This document shows, in pieces, positions 16,700 to 25,452 of a stretch of DNA of 64,000 nucleotides. The position numbers and the translations under genes are program-made. The stretch is from CAWAHD01 sp963781785. Lineage in GTDB: Bacteria; Planctomycetota; Planctomycetia; Isosphaerales; Isosphaeraceae. The notes under the pieces are model-generated. The model had not been told where the DNA came from and did no database searches. It saw nothing but the letters and a program-made list of their open reading frames with translations. The stretch covers positions 930,001 to 994,000 of the forward strand of contig CAWAHD010000005.1 of NCBI GenBank assembly GCA_963781785.1, read 5' to 3'. How positions within the stretch are numbered: position 1 is the first letter of the stretch; every line of letters starts with the position of its first letter.

Positions 16700-17200
16700 T
16701 TTTCCGCGCCGAGGCCGAGGCCGCGCGGGCCGGGCCACGTGCGGAACTCTCCGACGACGTATTCGCCGGCCCGCGGTCGCGCGTCCTGACGGTCAGGTGG
16801 ATGCGACCCCATCGAAGGGCGCCCGGGACACACAGCACTTGCTCGCGAAAAGCGTGAGAAGCAACGCCCGGCCTGTGGACAAACCGCCGCGCCGCGCGGT
16901 TATCAGGACGGGCCGCCACACACCGCGTCGCACCGAGGTTGCTGAAAGAAGAGCGGAGACAGCACTCGTGAACCGGGATCGCGTTATCGCTCACGTACGT
17001 CAGGAAACGAGGCGGGCGAGGTCCCGTCTCGATCCAGTTCCGGGTCATTTCCTGCGTCCCTCGGACAATGCCGCGCCTCGGCTTGCCGAAGCGTCTGGGA
17101 AACTCGGCTGAAAACCAACGTCGTTCCCAGATCGTGGTGCCGGTCTCGCGTCTCGCCGTCGCGAGTGTTCTGTCGTCGATTTCTTCTGGGGAGGTGATTG
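16700..17200. other. Leader region without a visible gene
   Basis: The 500 bp between R1-D and the TIGR03118 gene holds no frame with recognisable similarity. A strong purine-rich ribosome-binding site (GGGGAGG, 17188-17194) lies at its right end. Confidence 0.6.
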
Positions 17201-18478
17201 ATGCGTCATTCCTCTCGAAATTTGCAGCACGCCGAGCTCGAATGCAAGCACAAGCGGCGGTCGCGCGAGCGCCGACCGGCCGTCGAGGGGCTCGAGGAGC
17301 GTGCGCTGTTGTCGGCCGCGCACGATCTCGCGGTGCACAAGCACTTCGCTGTCGCCGACGACAATCCCGCCTACGATTACGAGGTAACTAACCTGGTGTC
17401 GTCGAACGTCTACTTCCCGGCCCAGATCACCGACCAGAGCCTGGTCGACCCCTGGGACATAAACTTTCCACAGCGCCCAGGGCTAAATCCTTGGGTGTGG
17501 GTCTCCGACCAAGCTACGGGCGTAGCCACGATGTACAAGATCAGCAATGACGGCAGCACCGTCGAGAAATCGTCCGTGACGGTGACGATCCCCACGGTCG
17601 GCTCCACCATACCGACCGGCCCAACAGGCGTGGTCTACAACATTACCAATAAGTTCTCGATCCCAGGGCCCCATCACACAAGGGTTCCCGCCGAATACAT
17701 CTTTGACACGCTCCAGGGCACCATCGGGGGCTATAATCCGGGCCCTCGCGGCAACAACAGCCTGGCCGAGATCATGGTCACCAATAACCCAAGGACGACA
17801 ATGTACACCGGCCTCGCCGCTGGCAGCTTCCGCGGTAAGAATTACATCTACGCCGTTAATGGCGATATCGATAGCCCGGGAATCGAGGTGTACAACGATC
17901 ACTTTAAACGAGCGACGCTTCCGGGCACGTTCGTCGATCCCGACCTTCCCGCGGGGTTTACTCCCTACGGCGTCCGTGACCTGGGGAAGCCCGACAACAA
18001 GAAGGTGTACGTCACGTATCGAGGCCCCCTTGGGGTTGGTGGGGCGATCGCCACGTTCACCGACGGCGGCAGGTTTGTGGGACAGCTTGCCGATGACACG
18101 ACGCTTAAGTCGGGAGAGCTCGAAGGACCGTATGGATTGGACCAAGCGCCCGCCAATTGGGGCGAGTTCAGCAACGACATCTTGGTCGCCAATACCACCA
18201 CCGGGCAAATCGATGCCTACAACCCCGCAGGGACATTCAAGGGACATCTTGACAACCCGGATGGCAGTCCGCTCACGATCCCTTACCTCATGACAATCCA
18301 TTTCGGCCCCGGCCTGGGGGCTTCCGGGCCGAAGATCGCCATGCTTTTCACCGCAGGGACCGATGATTACGGCCTCTACGGCATGATCAAGCCCGTCAGT
18401 AGGGCGGTAACCTGCGTCGCCTTGCCGGCGTTGAAGCCGGCAACCGAAATCGTGACGCTCTCGTTCCTCGGATCGTAG
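17201..18478 (+). CDS. TIGR03118 family surface protein
   Basis: 425 residues. After a basic start comes VEGLEERALLS, the planctomycete tag found at the N-terminus of exported surface proteins. The rest has TNLVSSNVYFPAQITDQSLVDPW, WVSDQATGVATMY, TGVVYNITNKFSI, FDTLQGTIGGYNPG, YTGLA, YIYAVNGDIDSPGIEVY, PYGV and NDILVANTTTGQIDAYNPAG, matching TIGR03118. The ATG at 17201 follows GGGGAGG at proper spacing. The final 26 residues do not fit the family: the opposite strand there encodes the end of another surface protein type, so the 3' end is probably a rearrangement junction. Function unknown. Confidence 0.85.
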   Translation: MRHSSRNLQHAELECKHKRRSRERRPAVEGLEERALLSAAHDLAVHKHFAVADDNPAYDYEVTNLVSSNVYFPAQITDQSLVDPWDINFPQRPGLNPWVWVSDQATGVATMYKISNDGSTVEKSSVTVTIPTVGSTIPTGPTGVVYNITNKFSIPGPHHTRVPAEYIFDTLQGTIGGYNPGPRGNNSLAEIMVTNNPRTTMYTGLAAGSFRGKNYIYAVNGDIDSPGIEVYNDHFKRATLPGTFVDPDLPAGFTPYGVRDLGKPDNKKVYVTYRGPLGVGGAIATFTDGGRFVGQLADDTTLKSGELEGPYGLDQAPANWGEFSNDILVANTTTGQIDAYNPAGTFKGHLDNPDGSPLTIPYLMTIHFGPGLGASGPKIAMLFTAGTDDYGLYGMIKPVSRAVTCVALPALKPATEIVTLSFLGS

Positions 18479-18520
18479 AGCGCGGATTGCGCCCGATGAT
18501 CCTTCGATCGGCAACCCTCG
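18404..18520 (-). pseudogene. Relic of a surface-protein C-terminus
   Basis: Read on the minus strand, this segment gives AQSALYDPRNESVTISVAGF followed by NAGKATQVTALLTG. It matches ESAVYNPSNFSATISVAGF plus NTGKAAKVT near the C-terminus of the NHL-type protein at 54776. No upstream coding remains. It overlaps the last codons of the TIGR03118 gene in antisense, which suggests that a rearrangement pasted two surface-protein gene ends together. Confidence 0.7.
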
Positions 18521-18699
18521 GGATGGGCCCCATCCATGGACGACCTCTCGCGCTTCTGCTGCCAGAATCCCGATTGCTCGCTCTACGGCCGACGGCCGGA
18601 TCGGATGCTTACTTCGCTCGTTCGCTCATGCTTGCGAAAGGTGCCGGGGCGGCACTGCCGGAGACGCCTTACGGACGGCGCGGCCCAACTCGAAAACCA

Positions 18700-20370
18700 T
18701 CACCGCTTTACTGCGTCCCGCCACGAGGGAACGGACAGGTCGCACTTTGGGTTTCTCTGTTTAAACTCCTTCACCCCTTCGTCAGAAACGTGAGTGCCCG
18801 CCACGCAAAGGTGGGCGAGCCCCTGGACTGCCGAAAGTTCCATCAACCCGGTATCCGAAACCCCGATCACGGTGAGATCCAGGATCGTGAGGTCCTTGAG
18901 GCTCGCAAGTTGCTTGACTCCGTCATCCGTCAGATTCGTGCTGCCAAAAAGGTAGAGGATGCGGAGGTTCCGGAGAGCCGCCAGCTCCTTGATCGCGGCG
19001 TCCGTCACCCTCGTCCCAGAGAGGTTGAGGGCGATGAGGTTCTTGAGGGCCGCTATCTCCTTCAAGATAGCGGCTGTCACGTTGTTCAGAGAAAGATCAA
19101 GGGTGGTAAGGCTCTCGAGGGCCGCTAGCCCCTTCGCCCCGGCGTCATTCAGCGACGGCTCCCGGCCTGCCGCCGGAGGAACGACCATGTGCGCACCGGG
19201 CCCACGGAGGTAGAGGGTGGTGAGGTTCTTGAGAACGGCCAGTTCCCTCATCCCGGCACCCGTCACATTTGTGGCAGAGAGATCGAGGGTGGCGAGGCTC
19301 TTGAGTGCCGCCAGCTTCTTCAAGCCAGCGTCCGTCACATTGGTCCAAGAGAGATCGAGAGTACTGAGGTTCTTGAGGGCCGCCAGCTCCTCCAAGTCAG
19401 TGTCCTCCACATTTGTGCGAGAGAGATTGAGAGTGCTGAGGTTCTTGAGGGCCGCCAGCTCCTTCAACCCAGCGGCCGTCACGTTGTTCCGAGAGAGGTC
19501 AAGGGTGGTAAGGCTCTTGAGGGCGGCTAGTTCCTTAACCCCGGCGTCATTCAGCAACGGCTTCCGGGCTGCCTTGGATGGGTCAAACTCCCTCAGTATT
19601 CTTTTACGTTTGTCGTGTTTATCCCTGAGATCCTGATTTGCAGGGGCAATGACTCCAGTCTTGCCGTCACCCACATTTCCATTTTGCATGGCACCGACGA
19701 CGCTGATACCGGCATCAAGGTAAAGGGTTTCTACCTTGTCGCCACTCTTGACTTCGACTTCAACAATGACGTGATGCTGTGCGTTTACGTCTTCTACATC
19801 GCGTTTTGCTCCGTCAGGAAATGTGTACTCATACGTAGATCCCGTTGCGACCTCGTAGAAGTGGAGCTTGGAGTCAATCTTCTGGGCCTTAAGAGCATCG
19901 GTCATGGCTTTAACGAAAACTGCACCAGGGCCTTTAAATTCATGATTGCCACCTCCGAGCAACGTCACCTTTTGCCCGGTATCCGGACCGCCGATGAAGT
20001 GCGGACCGGTCCCACGGAGGTAGAGGGTGGTGAGGTTTTTGAGTGCCGCCAGTTCCTTCATCCCGGCATTCGTCACCCTCGTCTCAGAGAGATTGAGGGT
20101 GGTGAGGTTCTTGAGTGCCGCCAGTTCCTTGATCCCGGCGCCCGTCACGCGGGTGTCAGAGAGATCGAGCGTGGTGAGGTTCTTGAGGGCGGCCAGCGCC
20201 TTGAGTTCAGCGTCTGTTACCGTCGTGTACGACAGATCAACGACTTGACCACCCTGTTCGACCCGCCCGCCGAGCTGCTTGATCGCCTTGATCGCAGCAT
20301 CCTCGGCAGGATCGGCCCGAACGATCGGCGGAGCGACGAAGCAACAGAGCGTGACCACGAGAAGTCTCAT
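18700..20370 (-). CDS. Secreted leucine-rich repeat protein
   Basis: 556 residues with a signal peptide (MRLLVVTLCCFVAPPIVRA). About thirteen repeats of the form LKELAALKNLTTLDLS-x-T-x-V follow, in two blocks: residues 55-115 and 265-530. Between them is a non-repeat insert (about 115-260, with HEFKGPGAVFVKAMTDALKA and HHVIVEVEVKSGDKVETLYL) that looks like an alpha/beta domain and interrupts the solenoid. LRR solenoids usually bind proteins; the partner is unknown. DNA repeats within it are strongly alike, so the number of repeats may vary between strains. It is convergent with the TIGR03118 gene. Confidence 0.85.
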   Translation of the reverse strand: MRLLVVTLCCFVAPPIVRADPAEDAAIKAIKQLGGRVEQGGQVVDLSYTTVTDAELKALAALKNLTTLDLSDTRVTGAGIKELAALKNLTTLNLSETRVTNAGMKELAALKNLTTLYLRGTGPHFIGGPDTGQKVTLLGGGNHEFKGPGAVFVKAMTDALKAQKIDSKLHFYEVATGSTYEYTFPDGAKRDVEDVNAQHHVIVEVEVKSGDKVETLYLDAGISVVGAMQNGNVGDGKTGVIAPANQDLRDKHDKRKRILREFDPSKAARKPLLNDAGVKELAALKSLTTLDLSRNNVTAAGLKELAALKNLSTLNLSRTNVEDTDLEELAALKNLSTLDLSWTNVTDAGLKKLAALKSLATLDLSATNVTGAGMRELAVLKNLTTLYLRGPGAHMVVPPAAGREPSLNDAGAKGLAALESLTTLDLSLNNVTAAILKEIAALKNLIALNLSGTRVTDAAIKELAALRNLRILYLFGSTNLTDDGVKQLASLKDLTILDLTVIGVSDTGLMELSAVQGLAHLCVAGTHVSDEGVKEFKQRNPKCDLSVPSWRDAVKR

Positions 20371-20381
20371 GGAGTTCTCCC

Positions 20382-20573
20382 CTATCGTTGTCCGACCGCA
20401 AACGGTCGTGTCCCAGAGCTCGTTTTGAAAGCGCCCGAGGAGAATGCGACCAACTGTCGCGATTTGTCGCGGGGCGGAAAGAGCCGTCCCCAGCGCCGCA
20501 CGACTTCCTCATCCGGCCAAGCCTGGGCAATGTCCTGGTCGAGCTTCAGCAGCACGTGCAGATGATTATCCAT
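20382..20573 (-). pseudogene. Remnant of a REP-associated tyrosine transposase (IS200-like)
   Basis: 63 codons starting MDNHLHVLLKLDQDIAQ, then EVVRRWGRLFPP. M-x-N-H-x-H-x-L is the HUH-like metal site of Y1 transposases and WW/RRW-RLFPP follows as in RAYTs. An in-frame stop stands directly before the ATG, so the upstream part is missing, and the C-terminal tyrosine region is also absent. It cannot encode an active enzyme. It lies 12 bp upstream of the LRR gene's start. Confidence 0.75.
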
Positions 20574-20902
20574 TCAACGATTTGCGAGCGAGCGATTGTC
20601 ATCGGGGTGAACTCGTCGAGGTTGGCCTAGTGTACACAATGGCAGATACGCGTCAAGATGGCTCCTCCGGTTTTTGTCGTGATTCCGACACGGCTGCCGA
20701 AATCGTAATCGCCAAGGAGAGTCACGCCTGCCACGATGCCTGTCCTTCGCGTCCAAGCCGCGCTTGCGCAGGTTCTGGAAACCTGCTCTCGGCGCGGCGT
20801 GCCTGAAGACCCGGCCCGCTGCGAGAGAGTCACTGCGACTGGCACGGGCCCGCAGTCGCCCGAATGAGGCGGCGGCGGTAGAATGGCGGAAAGGAGGCAG
20901 TC
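20574..20902. other. Interval upstream of the toxin-antitoxin pair
   Basis: No gene seen. The right end carries a strong ribosome-binding site (AAAGGAGG around 20890) for the antitoxin. Confidence 0.55.
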
Positions 20903-21145
20903 ATGATCGAACTTACCGAACAGCAAGTGCAGGCCCTCGAACACGCCGACGTTTCTCCGCCGCGCGTGGTCAATCCCCGTACTCACGAGGCCTTTGTCCT
21001 GCTCCGAGTCGAGGAATACGAACGGCTGAAGGATGACCAGTACGACGACAGCCCCTGGACAAGGGAGGAACTTCAGGCCCTGGCCTGGGAAAGGGTCAAG
21101 CACGAGAACTGGGATGAGTACGACGATCTACCGGAGAAGCCATGA
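20903..21145 (+). CDS. Antitoxin of a MazF-type pair
   Basis: 80 residues: MIELTEQQVQALEHAD, then PPRVVNPRTHEAFVLLRVEE and an acidic C-terminal half (WERVKHENWDEYDDLPEKP). Small acidic proteins of this form stand upstream of PemK/MazF toxins in many planctomycetes and cyanobacteria; the acidic tail would wrap the toxin. No clear DNA-binding fold is visible beyond the short N-terminal segment. AAAGGAGG lies a few bases before the ATG. It overlaps the toxin gene by four bases (ATGA). Confidence 0.8.
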   Translation: MIELTEQQVQALEHADVSPPRVVNPRTHEAFVLLRVEEYERLKDDQYDDSPWTREELQALAWERVKHENWDEYDDLPEKP

Positions 21146-21492
21146 AACGGGGCGACCTCATCCTGGTCCGCTTTCCGCACCCCTCCGGCCAGCGCGGTAA
21201 GAAGCGGCCCGCCGTGGTGGTACAATCAGACACCTATGCGAGCGATGTCAGTACTGTGGTGGTTGCGGAAGTTACCAAAAACCTGACGATGAAGGGCGAC
21301 CCTGCCTGTCTATTCATCGACTTAAGCACACCCGACAGTACAGGAACTGGGCTGCTGGTCGATTCGGTTGTTTCGAGCTTGGTACTCGATACCGACTACA
21401 CCGACACCGTCTCTCAGGTGCTGGGGAGTCTTTCGCCGACGCTGCTGCGGAAGTTTGACGATTGCTTGAAAGTGGGACTAGGACTGCAGTGA
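21142..21492 (+). CDS. PemK/MazF family endoribonuclease toxin
   Basis: 116 residues. MKRGDLILVRFPHPSGQRGKKRPAVVV-type start with RGD-V-F, KKRPAVVVQSD, STVVVAEVTKN, TGLLVDSVVSSL and a final helix match MazF/PemK mRNA interferases, with the conserved Arg and the Thr/Ser of the active site (K-R-P, and a Ser in the S-T-V strand). It is coupled to the antitoxin through ATGA. Growth arrest by RNA cleavage is the family role; autoregulation by the antitoxin is typical but no operator is evident. The pair is followed by an attC-like palindrome and then R1-E, so it may be a mobile cassette. Confidence 0.88.
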   Translation: MKRGDLILVRFPHPSGQRGKKRPAVVVQSDTYASDVSTVVVAEVTKNLTMKGDPACLFIDLSTPDSTGTGLLVDSVVSSLVLDTDYTDTVSQVLGSLSPTLLRKFDDCLKVGLGLQ

Positions 21493-21504
21493 GTCGCAAG
21501 CACC

Positions 21505-21595
21505 GGCTAACCAATGGCTGAAGCGGACGGGGGCCGCCATCCTGGCTTTCCGAGCTTCGATTTCCTTGCAGGCGGCCCCGAGCCGAGCGTTCGGC
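21505..21595 (+). other. attC-like imperfect palindrome downstream of the toxin gene
   Basis: It begins GGCTAACCAATGGCTG and ends GAGCGTTCGGC; GGGGCCGCC (21530-21538) pairs with GGCGGCCCC (21571-21579). This is the layout of integron attC sites (an AAC-type left box, a symmetric centre and a GTT-type right box), although the right box GTTCGGC departs from GTTRRRY. No integrase is in the window. A degenerate attC or a chance palindrome are both possible. Confidence 0.4.
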
Positions 21596-21690
21596 GAAAG
21601 GGAGCGGCCGGCTACTCATCCGCGAACCCCGGCGCTGGTGGAGCACTTCTTTCTCCACGAGTTCGGCCGGCTCTGCTTGGTGATGAACAG

Positions 21691-21949
21691 GAAGGACAGG
21701 CATCGCCACCGTCGGCGCCACTCGGGGAATCGAGGGGAAAGCGACGGGAAGACCAGGCATCGCAGGCGTCGGCGCCCCTCGGCGAATGAATTAGATCGAC
21801 CGCCGTAAACTCTGTGCAGCAAGATGTTTTGGATTGCTGCGTGACTCTCGCCTTCGGCCAATGGTGCCCTGGTGCCAAGGTAGAGCAGGTGCGCGGGGGT
21901 TTGGTAACGTGGCGGGATCGGTGTGCTGCCGCATTGCCTGTTCTTCGTC
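21691..21949 (+). repeat. Dispersed repeat R1, copy E
   Basis: It starts GAAGGACAGGCATCGCCACC, has two modules (the first degenerate), the core TTAGATCGACCGCCGTAAA, the hairpin GCAGCAA...TTGCTGC and the end GCATTGCCTGTTCTTCG. It lies downstream of the toxin-antitoxin pair. Confidence 0.85.
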
Positions 21950-22392
21950 TCGTGTTGGCAACGATCGAACGGCCCGCTCTCAATTGTTTGCCGGCTGGTC
22001 CGTGGAAGGGAATCGATTACGGATCGATACCGCCGCCACGGCCGCCTATCAAGAATACGAACAGAATTGCTTGCGGAACAGCGGCCGAACGGGCACGGGA
22101 ACGCCCTCGCCATCGTTAAGACTGCAAATGAGACTCGCGGAGTTATCGACCGCACCGCCAACGCCTCATGTCGTTGCGCACTTCCGCTAAGGTCTTCCGA
22201 TTGGAGAGTGAGTAAAGTAAGTAAGGACAAGGACAGGAGAGTTGAGCGTGGTCAACATAATCGATGCGAAATCCGCGGATTCTGATCAACTTATTTGAGG
22301 TTTTGGCGAGAACCTCTATCAGTTAGCGTGATCAAGCGAGAGCCTTGGCATGGCGTGTCCTCTTTCACTGTTCTCAGTCCAAGGAGCACACC
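21950..22392. other. Interval without a visible gene
   Basis: No frame with recognisable similarity. A short AAGT/AAGGAC-rich simple sequence occurs near 22210-22235. AAGGAG at 22381-22386 serves the next gene. Confidence 0.55.
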
Positions 22393-22977
22393 ATGATAGG
22401 GCATGAGTTGCATCGAAGTCGGAGTTTCTGGTCGTTCCTTTTGTCGATCGACAAGGACCTGGCCGATTCTACTCGGCAGAAAGGATGCTCGTGCGGTGGT
22501 CTCCTGCACTCTGCCAACTACCCGCGGGTACCGAGGGGCGGGCCGGATCATCTGCCGGAGGAGTATCGCTCGCGGTTCAGCTTCTGCTGTGATCGCGATG
22601 GCTGCAGAAAGAGGACGCCGCCGCCATCGGTCCGTTTTCTCGGCAGCAAGGTCTACCTTGGTGCCGTGGTGATCTTGGTCAGCGCCATGCGGCAAGGTCG
22701 AACGCCGCGCCGAGTCCGCGACCTTTCGACCCTGTTTGGTGTTGACCGAGCGACCATCGCGCGATGGCAGGCCTTCTGGCGCGACTACGTTCCGAAGACG
22801 CCTTTCTGGAAACTTGCACGAGCCCGCCTCGTGCCAGTCGTCGACGTCCGCGTTCTACCTCTGTCGCTTCTGGAAGCATTCCATCGCACCAAAGACCCCT
22901 GCCAGGACTGGGGGTATCTCTTGCGATTCCTGTCGCCGCTTACCGTCCCACGCCGTCGGCTGATCGAGATAACGTGA
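22393..22977 (+). CDS. Zinc-ribbon/helix-turn-helix protein of a transposon-associated type
   Basis: 194 residues from the ATG at 22393, preceded by AAGGAG at good spacing. It has CSCGGLLHSANYPRVPRGG, RFSFCCDRDGCRKRTPPPSV, RFLGSKVYLGAVVIL, then a helix-turn-helix (VRDLSTLFGVDRATIARWQA) and FWRDYVPKTPFWKLAR. Four Cys in two pairs suggest a zinc ribbon. I recall this arrangement (CGG-LH-A-YPRKPRGG, CCxxxGCRRRxTPPSVRFLG) from proteobacterial and planctomycete proteins that look like DNA-binding parts of insertion elements. There is no catalytic transposase core here, so it may be an orphan. Element ends were not found. Confidence 0.65.
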   Translation: MIGHELHRSRSFWSFLLSIDKDLADSTRQKGCSCGGLLHSANYPRVPRGGPDHLPEEYRSRFSFCCDRDGCRKRTPPPSVRFLGSKVYLGAVVILVSAMRQGRTPRRVRDLSTLFGVDRATIARWQAFWRDYVPKTPFWKLARARLVPVVDVRVLPLSLLEAFHRTKDPCQDWGYLLRFLSPLTVPRRRLIEIT

Positions 22978-23726
22978 TGGTCAACGACCACCCGCAGAGG
23001 ATGCGTCGTGTCCGCTCTTGATCAGCGGGGTTCATCGACTCAGCGGGAGATCTTACGCTGTCGAAGACCACGAAAAAAGCTTAGAAACCCCCTGACCGGG
23101 GTCGACCTGGTGCCTGCGGCACGGACGCTGCTGGAACGGCTCATACCGAGGTGTTCGACCCTGCGCAGTGAGCGGCGGCCTGGAAACAGAGGGGCCTCGC
23201 CAAGTCCTTCCCCGTTCTTCATAGACTGTCAGGGAGCGGAACGCTCGCTCAATGCACCGAGACGTGCAGCCCACAACGCCGGGGTGGAGGTGAGCGGTTC
23301 AGCCGTCTCCGTTCCTCGGGTAGATTCTCCGACTAAGGGGAAGCGAATCGCGGCACCCATTTCAGTCGCCCCCATCTCCAAGGTGTCGTCGGGATGTGCA
23401 TGAACTGCCAAGTGAGGGCACGCCTGATTCTTCGCAGAAACTGCTTCGGTGTCGTCGGACCGAAGCGCGCAAGACCGCTTCCAGGCCAATCCTGACGAAG
23501 TTGTTCGAACTCCCGTTGCAAGATTGAGCAGCCGAGCTACGAGCCGCGTAACAAATGCTTATGCAGTTCGCGCGGCTGAAGTCGTCCTAACCCATTGAGT
23601 CATCTGAAAGTTCGCTGATTGACAGGCCGACTTTAGCCGGTCATTATCAATGCGTGTTCGTGAGAGAATCAGAAGTTCGGCTGCGGTAAACGGCGTCACT
23701 GCGATGCAGATGGTCACACCTTTTTT
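22978..23726. other. Interval with one R2 module, no visible gene
   Basis: No frame in this 750-bp stretch is convincing. A single R2 hairpin module (GCTTCGGT...ACCGAAGC, continuing to GCGCGCAA) stands at 23443-23472 and is the source of misleading short frames on both strands. Confidence 0.6.
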
Positions 23727-23915
23727 GTGGTTCGGCGGGGCTTCGGCGTCGCGCTGTTCGCGTCGGTTTATGCGCGTAGAGGGTATACGGCGCGGTACCT
23801 GCTGCCCGCAAGCATAGAGTTGGGAGACCTGCGGACTTTCCGTGACCTCGCCATCGTTGTGGCCGAGGGCAGCCCGGCCGAACCAGAGGCCGCAGCGGAC
23901 GGCTGGCGCAAGTAG
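23727..23915 (+). CDS. Possible short protein or gene fragment
   Basis: 62 codons: RRGFGVALFASVYARRGYT, YLLPASIELGDLRTFRDLA, ending GWRK. Composition is plausible and the frame ends directly before an attC-like palindrome, as a cassette gene would. No domain recognised, no clear ribosome-binding site; it may be the 3' part of a lost gene. Confidence 0.3.
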   Translation: MVRRGFGVALFASVYARRGYTARYLLPASIELGDLRTFRDLAIVVAEGSPAEPEAAADGWRK

Positions 23916-23920
23916 GCTTT

Positions 23921-23973
23921 CCCAGGTTCATAGCTCATGCGGCCCCCGCCGCTGCTGAGCTATATCGTTGGGC
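23921..23973 (+). other. attC-like palindrome before the gene at 24005
   Basis: ATAGCTCATGCGGC at 23930-23943 pairs imperfectly with GCCGCTGCTGAGCTAT at 23948-23963, leaving a few unpaired bases, and is followed by GTTGGGC (23967-23973), an exact GTTRRRY integron right box. The next start codon is 32 bp downstream, a usual cassette spacing. The matching left box is degenerate (CCCAGG instead of a box ending in AAC). Confidence 0.45.
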
Positions 23974-24004
23974 GTGTGAAGACCAGATCCATGGAGTCGA
24001 ACAA

Positions 24005-24664
24005 ATGGACCTCGACGCGTTTTGGCGGAACACGCTGATACTTGCACAGACGGAAGCCAAGCCACTGCCAATCACCGAGTCCGTCTGGTTTCAGATCGGA
24101 CTTGTCGTTCTCGGATCGCTGCTCGGACTAGCTCTTGCTCTCTTCCTTCAGCCAATGCTTGAAGACCGGGCCCAGCGCTGGCTCGTCAACATACTCGGAG
24201 CGGTGGCGCCCCGCCGCAAGGACTCCCTGGCAGGTGAATGGATATGTCGATGGTCCAAGGATGGGGAACCATATAAACAGTCCATGAAAGTGAAGGTCAA
24301 ACAACTCGGGAGGTGGATCACAACAAGCTTTGTGTACGGCGGCCGCGTCTACACGGCACAAGGCAAGGTAGAGCCCGAGTCAATCGTGGCAGGCACGTAT
24401 TACGACGAGCTCGTGGGTGCCACCTTCCACGGTGCGTTCCAACTTTGGGTTGCTCCAGGGCAATTCACGATGTCCGGAAAGTGGATGGGCTTCAACGCCA
24501 AGAACGAGGTGATTTCGGGCCCGTGGGAGTGGAAGCGTGCGACGGCCGATAAGTTTCCCTCAGACTACTCGGGAACCGCCGGCGCATCGCAAAGTCCGCA
24601 GGATCTTGCGACCAAATCTCCCGCCGCAGCGGATTTACCCCCGCCGCCCTCCGCCGTGGGGTGA
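24005..24664 (+). CDS. Single-pass membrane protein with a small beta-rich domain
   Basis: 219 residues. A hydrophobic helix (VWFQIGLVVLGSLLGLALAL) at about 27-48 anchors it. Then comes a compact beta-rich domain: LAGEWICRWSKDGEPYKQSM, VKVKQLGRWITTSFVYGGRV, YTAQGKV, IVAGTYYDE, FHGAFQLWV, MSGKWMGF and SGPWEWKR, ending in a Pro/Ala-rich tail. The pattern W-x-x-x-x-x-x-x-G-x-x-Y, GAFQL, GKW-GF, SG-WEWKR recurs in bacterial orphan proteins. The architecture (membrane helix plus minimal beta barrel) resembles that of Cap15-type immune effectors, but no cyclase gene is adjacent, so this is only an analogy. It follows an attC-like site. Confidence 0.6.
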   Translation: MDLDAFWRNTLILAQTEAKPLPITESVWFQIGLVVLGSLLGLALALFLQPMLEDRAQRWLVNILGAVAPRRKDSLAGEWICRWSKDGEPYKQSMKVKVKQLGRWITTSFVYGGRVYTAQGKVEPESIVAGTYYDELVGATFHGAFQLWVAPGQFTMSGKWMGFNAKNEVISGPWEWKRATADKFPSDYSGTAGASQSPQDLATKSPAAADLPPPPSAVG

Positions 24665-25452
24665 CCGAGGCTCGCCGATGTGGAGCCAGCGGGGACGACT
24701 TGGCAGATTGCGACGGGCGAGGCCACAGGACCGCGGAAAGGGGTCGGCACGGCGGAAAGGTGTCACGCGGCAAGCAGCCACGAGCCTAATCGACAAATGT
24801 CGTGGCCCAACCAAGATGGATTGGAGTCCGCGGAGCCGGACCTCAAATCGGTGTTCAAGAAGTCCGGTGGCGCCACCGCAGAGCTCTGACTATGGGAATC
24901 GCTTCGAGGCGAGAGGGGTGAGTGAGCGCTTAATGGAGCGGAGAGGAGCTTTCGACGGCGGAGGATCGCTGCGATGAGAACCACGGCGCTGGGTCGCGAC
25001 GTGGTTTCTCGGCGGCGAGATCAGCCTGGGGATGGCCGCAAAACGGCGTGAATAGCATGGGGGCGCCACCCCGGTCGAGCCTCGACATCGACAAGCGCAA
25101 CGCGAAGTCTCAGGAAGCGGCTTACTGCAACAATTGGGCTAGCTCGAGCCCAAAACAGCCGGCACCAAGGCCGGCAAGAATCCCTTGACGGACATGAGGC
25201 CGCCGCACAGGGGCAGCGCGGCGCGGGCTGCGCAGCAGGTTTCTGGGCCTGCTTGACCTGCGACGTGAACATCGCCCGGGTTCCGGGGACACCATACCAG
25301 ATGCCGTACAGGTCGCCCTCTTCCAATCCGTGCCGCGAACGGAGCCTGCTTCTCAGGAGGGTTCACCGGATTCGTGCACGCACCCGTATTCGGAGAGGTG
25401 TCGGAATACGACCGTTTTCTCGGAGCGGTGGAACGACGTTCGCAACCCCACG
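24665..25452. other. Interval without a visible gene
   Basis: 790 bp with no convincing frame. Short stretches near 25150-25330 on the minus strand read like scrambled remains of an exported protein but could not be identified. Confidence 0.5.
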
